A DNA stretch of 64,000 nt from Nitrobacter sp963807355 (GTDB lineage: Bacteria; Pseudomonadota; Alphaproteobacteria; Rhizobiales; Xanthobacteraceae). This document shows positions 58,546 to 64,000 of this stretch, one piece after another. Position 1 is the stretch's first letter; each line of letters begins with the position of its first letter. The DNA lies in the NCBI GenBank assembly GCA_963807355.1, contig CAWEBX010000007.1, positions 248,001-312,000 on the forward strand. Direction: 5' to 3'. A program made the position numbers and the translations under genes. The notes under the pieces were generated by a model. It was not told the DNA's origin and made no database searches. It worked only from the letters and a program-made list of their open reading frames with translations.

Positions 58546-59643
58546 ATGGGTTTCAAATGCGGTATCGTCGGGTTGCCCAATGTCGGCAAGTCGACCCTGT
58601 TCAACGCGCTGACGGAAACGGCGGCGGCGCAGGCGGCGAATTATCCGTTCTGCACCATCGAGCCCAATGTTGGCGCCGTGGCGGTGCCGGATTCGCGCCT
58701 CGACGGGCTCGCGGCGATTGCCAAATCGGCGCAGATCATTCCGACGCAACTGACGTTTGTGGACATCGCCGGTCTGGTGCGCGGCGCGTCCAAAGGTGAA
58801 GGGCTCGGCAACCAGTTTCTCGCCAACATCCGGGAGGTCGATGCGGTCGCGCATGTGGTGCGCTGTTTTGAGGATTCCGACATTACTCATGTCGAAGGCA
58901 AAATCGCGCCGCTCGCGGACATCGAGACCATCGAGACCGAACTGATGCTGGCCGATCTCGAAAGCCTCGAGAAGCGCGTCGACAATCTTTCGAAAAAGGC
59001 CAAGGGCAACGACAAGGAAGCGAAGGAGCAGCTCGATCTGGTCGAGCGTGCGCTCATGCTCCTGCGCGACGGCAAGCCGACGCGCGGCATGGAGCGCAAG
59101 CCTGAGGAAGAACGCAATTTCCGCATGCTCGGATTGCTGACCTCAAAGCCGGTGCTCTACGTCTGCAACGTCGAGGAAGGCTCGGCGGCGAGCGGCAACG
59201 CCTTCTCGCAAGCCGTGTTCGAACATGCGGCGAAGGAAGGCGCGGTCGCGGTCGTGATTTCCGCGAAGATTGAGTCCGAGATCGCGACGCTGTCGCGTGA
59301 GGAGCGCGCCGATTTCCTTGAGACGCTGGGGCTGGAAGAGGCGGGTCTCGACCGCCTGATCCGCGCGGGCTACGACCTGCTGCATCTCATCACCTATTTC
59401 ACAGTAGGTCCGAAGGAAGCGCGCGCCTGGACCATCACCAAGGGCACCAAGGCCCCAGGTGCGGCGGGCGTCATTCACACCGACTTCGAAAAAGGTTTCA
59501 TCCGCGCCGAAACCATCGCTTGCGCCGACTATATGGCGCTCAATGGCGAAGCAGGCGCACGCGATGCCGGCAAGCTACGGCTGGAAGGAAAAGAATACGT
59601 CGTCGCCGACGGCGACGTCATGCATTTCCGGTTCAATACCTAA
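58546..59643 (+). CDS. ychF: Redox-regulated ATPase YchF
   Basis: Obg-family P-loop protein that binds ATP rather than GTP and associates with ribosomes. 365 residues, intact. Walker A GLPNVGKST (9-17), FCTIEPNVGAVAVPDSRL, FVDIAGLVRGASKGEGLGN, and a C-terminal TGS-type end (FIRAETIACADYMAL, GKEYVVADGDVMHFRF). Confidence 0.97.
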   Translation: MGFKCGIVGLPNVGKSTLFNALTETAAAQAANYPFCTIEPNVGAVAVPDSRLDGLAAIAKSAQIIPTQLTFVDIAGLVRGASKGEGLGNQFLANIREVDAVAHVVRCFEDSDITHVEGKIAPLADIETIETELMLADLESLEKRVDNLSKKAKGNDKEAKEQLDLVERALMLLRDGKPTRGMERKPEEERNFRMLGLLTSKPVLYVCNVEEGSAASGNAFSQAVFEHAAKEGAVAVVISAKIESEIATLSREERADFLETLGLEEAGLDRLIRAGYDLLHLITYFTVGPKEARAWTITKGTKAPGAAGVIHTDFEKGFIRAETIACADYMALNGEAGARDAGKLRLEGKEYVVADGDVMHFRFNT

Positions 59644-59707
59644 AGTCCGATTCAACTGCGTTGAATCAAGCTTTGCTTAATTCTTCCGGCTGAGCATGCT
59701 CTCATCC

Positions 59708-59789
59708 GGACCGGTTTTCACGTTGCGCTGGCGCGGCCCTTCGAGTCGGGATCATGCTCAGGGCATGAATCCCGAAAGAAAACCGATCC
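59708..59789. repeat. Nested long inverted repeat after ychF
   Basis: Outer arms GGACCGGTTTTC (59708-59719) and GAAAACCGATCC (59778-59789) match at 11 of 12 positions; inner arms TCGGGATCATGC (59746-59757) and GCATGAATCCCGA (59763-59775) pair with one bulge. It lies between convergent genes ychF and DUF4282; a transcription barrier or repeat element is plausible. Confidence 0.55.
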
Positions 59790-59799
59790 TCGGATCGGA

Positions 59800-60102
59800 T
59801 CATGCTACGACCGGGTCGCGCCCTGATCGCGAATAGCACCGAGATGTTCGTTGATACGAAATACGATCAGGATCGAATTCGGCTGCGATCCGCGAAAACA
59901 CGATGCCAACGAGGACGCCGGCGACATTCAGAAGGATCGTGATGAAACCACTAAAGGGACTGACGGCCATCGAGGTCAGGCCCGCGAAGATGCCGGATAA
60001 TCCCGACAGCACGATCAGGACAATGACCAGCCAATAAAATACCTTGATGATGGTGGGCGTGATGAAGCGATCCCACTGAAACAGATCCCGGATTTCAAAC
60101 AT
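59800..60102 (-). CDS. DUF4282 membrane protein
   Basis: About 99 residues. MFEIRDLFQWDRFITPTIIK is typical of DUF4282, followed by two hydrophobic segments (VFYWLVIVLIVLSGLSGIFAG and FITILLNVAGVLVGIVFSRIA). The last 20 residues are odd; a one-base shift near 59870 gives the usual RINEHL tail, ending at 59805. Function unknown, inner membrane. Confidence 0.82.
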   Translation of the reverse strand: MFEIRDLFQWDRFITPTIIKVFYWLVIVLIVLSGLSGIFAGLTSMAVSPFSGFITILLNVAGVLVGIVFSRIAAEFDPDRISYQRTSRCYSRSGRDPVVA

Positions 60103-60258
60103 TTGCCGTTCCCCTCGCGCGTCGCGCGGCCGTCATAAGCCGGGCGGCACTTACCCCAAGGGCCGCTCCCGGCAAGCTCGCGCCGCGGCATGCTGACGTA
60201 CGGGTTGAGATTGCTGCAAATAGCGGCCACAATCGGGCGTCCTTCGACAGGTCTCGCC

Positions 60259-60720
60259 ATGACCCTGACATTTGAAGATTTCCCCCTCGGCCATTTCGGC
60301 ACTTTCGGGCCGCGGCATGTCAGTCGTGACGAAATCATCGCATTCGCATCCGAGTTCGATCCGCAGCCCATGCATCTCGATGAGGCGGCGGCGAAGCATA
60401 CCATGCTGCGCGGGCTATCGGGTTCGGGCTGGCATTTGTGTTCGCTTATGATGCGCATGATGTTTGACGGCTATATCGGACGGACCGCTTCGCTCGGCTC
60501 TCCCGGCGTTGATGAAGTCCGCTGGCTGTCGCCGCTGCGGCCGGGCGACGATCTGATGCTGGACGTCGATGTGACTGCGGCGCGGGCGTCGCGCAGCCGT
60601 CCGGAGATGGGAATCGTGACCTTCGCGATGCGCATGCGCAATGCTTCCGGCCAGGTATTGCTCGAGGCGGTGTCTCGGATCATGATCCGGCGCCGTGCGG
60701 AGCAGACGGCGCGGAGCTGA
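60259..60720 (+). CDS. MaoC-family dehydratase 1
   Basis: Hot-dog fold hydratase of the MaoC type, 153 residues. ASEFDPQPMHLDEAAA gives the catalytic Asp/His pair; GLSGSGWHLCSLMMRMM and DEVRWLSPLRPGDDL follow. The product of the next gene has the same pattern, so the two may form a pair acting on an enoyl-CoA substrate. ATG at 60259 matches the domain start. Confidence 0.87.
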   Translation: MTLTFEDFPLGHFGTFGPRHVSRDEIIAFASEFDPQPMHLDEAAAKHTMLRGLSGSGWHLCSLMMRMMFDGYIGRTASLGSPGVDEVRWLSPLRPGDDLMLDVDVTAARASRSRPEMGIVTFAMRMRNASGQVLLEAVSRIMIRRRAEQTARS

Positions 60721-60724
60721 ACCC

Positions 60725-61207
60725 TTGGGTTATTTCGAAGACATGGGGGTCGGGCAGCGTCGTGATCTCGGTTCGTTTATCTTCACCGGCGATCTCATCA
60801 AGACATTCGCGTCACAATTCGACCCGCAGCCGTTTCACCTCGACGATGATGAGGGCCGCAAATCACTGTTCGGCGGTCTGGCAGCCTCCGGCTGGCATGT
60901 CGTTTCGGTTTGGATGAAGCTGATGGTCGCGCACAGTCAGCGTGAGGCGGCGGAAGCCGCCGCGCGCGGCGAAAAGCCGGGGATGTGGGGGCCGTCGCCC
61001 GGATTTCGCGACCTGCGCTGGCTGAAACCGGTACTGGCGGGGGATACTGTCAGTTATGCCAGCGAAGTCGAATGGCTGAGAGCCTCCCGCTCTCGTCCGG
61101 AATGGGGCGTTATGCAAATACGTAACACCGGCACGAACCAGCGTGGCGAACTGGTCTTTTCCTTTTTGGGCTCAGTTTTCGTGCCGCGCCGGCTTCCGCA
61201 GGATTGA
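60725..61207 (+). CDS. MaoC-family dehydratase 2
   Basis: About 160 residues from TTG at 60725 (GYFEDMGVGQRRDLGSF), 5 bp after the first MaoC stop; ATG at 60743 would remove the YFED start common to the family. Catalytic region ASQFDPQPFHLDDDEG, then GGLAASGWHVVSVWMK and GFRDLRWLKPVLAGDTV. Probably paired with the preceding protein. Confidence 0.85.
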   Translation: MGYFEDMGVGQRRDLGSFIFTGDLIKTFASQFDPQPFHLDDDEGRKSLFGGLAASGWHVVSVWMKLMVAHSQREAAEAAARGEKPGMWGPSPGFRDLRWLKPVLAGDTVSYASEVEWLRASRSRPEWGVMQIRNTGTNQRGELVFSFLGSVFVPRRLPQD

Positions 61208-61327
61208 GGGGTTGCACGATTGACCTAGTTTGGAGGAATTTTATTCGAAAACGAGCCTCTTTTAAGGAATTGTGAACCCTCAGACAGTCTTGTCGAAACG
61301 CGTCAGGGTAAGGGGCAGGGGGACGCC

Positions 61328-61480
61328 ATGGCAGATCGCGCTGGATTGAAGATCGTCGGCTTGCTGTTCGCGAGCGTGACGCTGGCCGTGACGCTCGCAA
61401 CGTGGACCGTGGTGAAGCGCTACTCAGATGGCGTATATTCGCTGGACAGTGTTGCAGTCGCGCACATCCCCGCTCGCTGA
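61328..61480 (+). CDS. Small single-span membrane protein
   Basis: 50 residues, MADRAGLKIVGLLFASVTLA and onward, with one hydrophobic helix and a short basic/Ser-rich tail. AGGGGGA sits 5 bp before the ATG. Its stop is 20 bp before the end of the convergent ubiK gene. Too short for routine calls and not recognised as a family, but composition and ribosome site support expression. Confidence 0.62.
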   Translation: MADRAGLKIVGLLFASVTLAVTLATWTVVKRYSDGVYSLDSVAVAHIPAR

Positions 61481-61499
61481 CCCCTGCTGAAACATCCGT

Positions 61500-61757
61500 T
61501 CAGCCGGCCGGGCCAAGCCTGGCTTCAAGCGCGGTGATACGTTCCTTCAGCGTCTCATTGTCCTCGCGCGCAAGCCGCGCCATCTCCTTCACAGCCTCGA
61601 ACTCCTCGCGCTTGACCAAATTGAGATCGCGCAGGATCTTCTCTGCCTGATGGCGGACTACCGCGTCGACCTCACGCTTGAGCCCCTGAGCCACCCCGGC
61701 GGTATCGTTCATAAGCCGTCCAATCTCGTCGAAAAACCGGTTGCTGGTCTGGGTCAT
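61500..61757 (-). CDS. ubiK: UbiK-type ubiquinone biosynthesis accessory factor (BMFP domain)
   Basis: 85-residue BMFP/YqiC-type protein, assists ubiquinone synthesis at the membrane. MTQTSNRFFDEIGRLMNDTA and a long coiled coil (LRDLNLVKREEFEAVKEMA, LKERITALEARL), as in UbiK. Intact; ATG at 61757. Transcribed away from lgt. Confidence 0.87.
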   Translation of the reverse strand: MTQTSNRFFDEIGRLMNDTAGVAQGLKREVDAVVRHQAEKILRDLNLVKREEFEAVKEMARLAREDNETLKERITALEARLGPAG

Positions 61758-61908
61758 CTACTATCTCCGGTTAGCGGCAAGATCGCCATGTCACCGAGAG
61801 AGAATGGCGATCCCGACACGGCAGTTCAAGCCCGCTTGATCTTTCGAACCGCCGCAAGCCTTGTTGGGGTCGGATTTCCCTTGCAATCGTTACGGGGTCG
61901 TTCGAGAG

Positions 61909-61939
61909 GTGGATGCCCACGGCAAGCGCGGGCATGACG
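61909..61939. repeat. Dispersed repeat, second GGATG-type copy
   Basis: GGATGCCCACGGCAAGCGCG then GGCATGACG, related to 55631-55664. Lies just upstream of lgt. Confidence 0.42.
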
Positions 61940-61959
61940 CCTTGGATAGAACGAATCCG

Positions 61960-62825
61960 ATGTTTCTCCGCATCACCTATCCTGTCTTCGATCCCGTTGC
62001 CATTTCGCTCGGTCCGATCGCGATCCGCTGGTATGCGCTGGCTTATATCGGCGGTATCATGCTCGGCTGGCTTTATGCGCGGGCGTTGCTCAGGAGCGAG
62101 AAGCTCTGGGGGGACCGGCGCCGATCTCGGTGGTGCAGCTCGACGATTTTATCCTGTGGGTGACGATCGGCATCATCGTCGGCGGCCGCGTCGGCTATGT
62201 GCTGTTCTACAATCTGGATTTCTTCATCCACCATCCCGCCCAGATCTTTCAGCTCTGGAACGGCGGCATGTCGTTCCACGGCGGCTTCATGGGCTGCGTC
62301 GCGGCGGTGATCCTGTTCTGCCGCAGGCACGGCCTGCCTATCCTGTCGCTCGGGGACGTCGCCACCGCGGTCGGGCCGATCGGCCTTTTTCTTGGCCGTA
62401 TCGCCAACTTCATCAACAGCGAATTGTGGGGGCGTCCGGCTGACCCGAGCCTGCCCTGGGCCATGGTGTTTCCTAACGGCGGCCCGCTGCCGCGGCATCC
62501 GAGCCAGCTTTACGAGGCCACGCTCGAGGGGCTGGTACTGTTCACGATCCTCGCGCTGATGATCCGCTTCGGCGCGCTCAAGCGGCCGGGCCTGATTCTT
62601 GGCAGCTTCATCACGCTGTACGCGCTGGCGCGGATTGTCGCCGAATTCTTTCGCGAGCCGGATCCACAGCTCGGATTTCTGTGGGGCGGATTGACCATGG
62701 GAATGCTATTGTCGATACCGATGGTTATCGCTGGACTCGCCATTGTCTATGCCGCCTGGTCCCGCGGTTCGCGGGCGTCAGACGCACGAGCGATTGCGAA
62801 TCCGGGCAAGGTCGATCGTGGCTGA
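61960..62825 (+). CDS. lgt: Prolipoprotein diacylglyceryl transferase (one frameshift)
   Basis: Inner-membrane enzyme for the first step of lipoprotein maturation, before LspA. Multi-span. IRWYALAYIGGIMLGWLYAR, then after a frame change near 62110 FHGGFMGCVAAV and the signature GLFLGRIANFINSELWGRP, and YALARIVAEFFREPD. Length about 289 codons, normal. The stop overlaps the MidA-like gene by 8 bp. Confidence 0.92.
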
Positions 62826-63945
62826 ACCTTCTCCGCTGCTGGCCGACATCAAGAAGCTGATCAAGACGTCCGGTCCGCTGCCGGTCTGGCGCTACATGCA
62901 GCTTTGCCTGACCCATCCCGAGCACGGTTACTATATCTCGCGCGACCCATTCGGGCGCGAGGGTGATTTCATCACGTCGCCCGAAGTCAGCCAGATGTTC
63001 GGCGAACTGCTCGGGTTGTGGGGCGCCTCGGTGTGGCGGTCGATCGGCTCTCCGGCCACGCTGCGGCTGATCGAGTTCGGTCCCGGCCGCGGCACCATGA
63101 TGGCGGATGCGCTGCGCGCGTTGCGGGTGCTGCCACCGATGTATCATGCGCTCAGCGTCCATCTGGTCGAGATCAATCCGGTGCTGCGGGAAAAGCAGAA
63201 GGCGACACTGTCTAGCGGCCGAACGATCCAGTGGCACGCGAGCCTCGACGAGGTGCCGAAGGGACCGGCGATCATTTTCGCCAACGAATACTTCGACGTG
63301 CTTCCGATCCATCAGATGGTCAAGCGCGACGACGGCTGGCACGAGCGGGTCGTCGACATCGACGGCAGCGGTCAGCTCGTGTTCGGCGCTAACGCCGCGC
63401 CAACGCCGCGCTTCGACATGCTGCTGCCGCCGCTGGTGCGCGCGGCGCCGGTTGGGGCCATTTTCGAGTGGCGGCCGGACGCCGAGATCATGTCCATCGC
63501 AACCCGCGTTCGCGATCACGGCGGCGCCGCGCTGATCATCGATTACGGCCATGTGCGCAGCGACGCCGGCGATACCTTCCAGGCCATCGCAAGACACAGC
63601 TTCGCCGATCCGCTGAAATTTCCCGGTCAGGTCGATGTCACCGCCCATGTCGATTTCCAGGCACTCGCCCGCGCCGCCGAGGATGTCGGCGCCCGCGTGC
63701 ACGGACCGGTGACGCAAGGGGAATTCCTGCAACGCCTCGGCATCGAAGCCCGCGCCGTCAGCCTGATGGCGAAGGCGACCCCTGAGGTCTCGGAGAACAT
63801 CTCGACGGCGCTGAAACGTCTGACCGAAGGCGGTCGCAGCGGCATGGGATCGATGTTCAAGGTGATTGGCGTTTCCGATTCCAGCCTCACCGAGTTGGTG
63901 GGACTGAGCGATCAGGAGCGGCCCGGCGGGACCAAGGCGCCATGA
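62818..63945 (+). CDS. MidA/NDUFAF7-family SAM-dependent methyltransferase
   Basis: 375 residues from GTG at 62818 (overlaps the lgt stop). DPFGREGDFITSPEVSQMFGELLG and SAM motif EFGPGRGTMMADAL, then FANEYFDVLPIHQMV and ALIIDYGHVRSDAGDTFQAI, all typical. The human and Dictyostelium relatives methylate a complex I subunit; bacterial targets are less certain. Intact, in an lgt-midA-pgeF operon. Confidence 0.9.
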   Translation: MAEPSPLLADIKKLIKTSGPLPVWRYMQLCLTHPEHGYYISRDPFGREGDFITSPEVSQMFGELLGLWGASVWRSIGSPATLRLIEFGPGRGTMMADALRALRVLPPMYHALSVHLVEINPVLREKQKATLSSGRTIQWHASLDEVPKGPAIIFANEYFDVLPIHQMVKRDDGWHERVVDIDGSGQLVFGANAAPTPRFDMLLPPLVRAAPVGAIFEWRPDAEIMSIATRVRDHGGAALIIDYGHVRSDAGDTFQAIARHSFADPLKFPGQVDVTAHVDFQALARAAEDVGARVHGPVTQGEFLQRLGIEARAVSLMAKATPEVSENISTALKRLTEGGRSGMGSMFKVIGVSDSSLTELVGLSDQERPGGTKAP

Positions 63946-64000
63946 CATTGGCATCCTCCCTGCTCTCGGCCGTTCCAGGCGTGCGGCACGCATTTTTCAG
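63942..64000 (+). CDS. pgeF: PgeF / YfiH-family polyphenol oxidase-like protein (5' end only)
   Basis: Only the first 19 residues are in the window, MTLASSLLSAVPGVRHAFF, matching the N-terminus of this family (L..-PG-RHAFFTR). ATG overlaps the upstream stop (ATGA). The family includes the peptidoglycan editing factor; cut by the right edge. Confidence 0.75.
   Translation, partial: MTLASSLLSAVPGVRHAFF

Noticed and set aside
1..64000. CRISPR array
   Set aside because: No regularly spaced direct repeats of 24-40 bp were seen; the only short-period arrays are the 10-bp iterons and protein-repeat DNA.

Overview
The window is chromosomal DNA of a GC-rich alphaproteobacterium, most likely of the Bradyrhizobium / Rhodopseudomonas / Nitrobacter / Afipia group (Nitrobacteraceae). 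This rests on family-typical gene orders (ileS-lspA; M16 peptidase pair; lgt-midA-pgeF; rplY-pth-ychF; pgsA-moaD-moaE; marR-response regulator-kinase), TadE/TadG-type pilus genes and REP-like repeats of the kind seen in that group. No rRNA, tRNA, CRISPR array or classical insertion sequence was recognised.

Layout. 1-24.1 kb is core genome: xseA (cut by the left edge), purD, tadA, an RluB-like pseudouridine synthase with a repetitive N-terminus, rsmD, mutL, arfB, two M16 peptidases, lspA, ileS, an acetyltransferase, ribF, a CheY-like regulator, a HAD hydrolase, a degenerate EAL protein, an omega-aminotransferase and tadE/tadG. From 24.17 to 34.73 kb lies an integrated element of about 10.5 kb. 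From 34.8 kb core genome resumes: hisS, DUF3617, RNase T2, rlmJ, an outer-membrane protein, uvrC, pgsA, moaD/moaE, prmB, a MATE exporter, ilvE, a MarR-two-component operon, ornithine aminotransferase, an ALDH7-type dehydrogenase, proC, ybjN, rplY, pth, ychF, two MaoC proteins, ubiK, lgt, a MidA-like methyltransferase and the start of pgeF.

The element is the most interesting region. A 15-bp direct repeat bounds it, and a pair of GGGACAC arm-type sites lies just inside each end. It carries a tyrosine integrase at the left end. The remaining genes are mostly leftward: an AlpA-like regulator, a TOPRIM + DUF3631 primase/helicase, an HK97-type major capsid protein, a coiled-coil protein and a P27-type small terminase. 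No large terminase, portal, protease or tail gene is visible. This is the gene logic of a phage satellite that has its own capsid and packaging specificity but needs a helper phage. GACAGGT iterons with 10-bp spacing lie upstream of the alpA-like gene.

Caution on quality: many core genes, including normally essential ones (ileS, hisS, lspA, lgt, pgsA), are split by single-base indels. The neighbouring frames continue the same protein, so sequencing or assembly error is far more likely than pseudogenisation. Coordinates for those genes span the whole reconstructed gene. All genes inside the element read through without frameshift.
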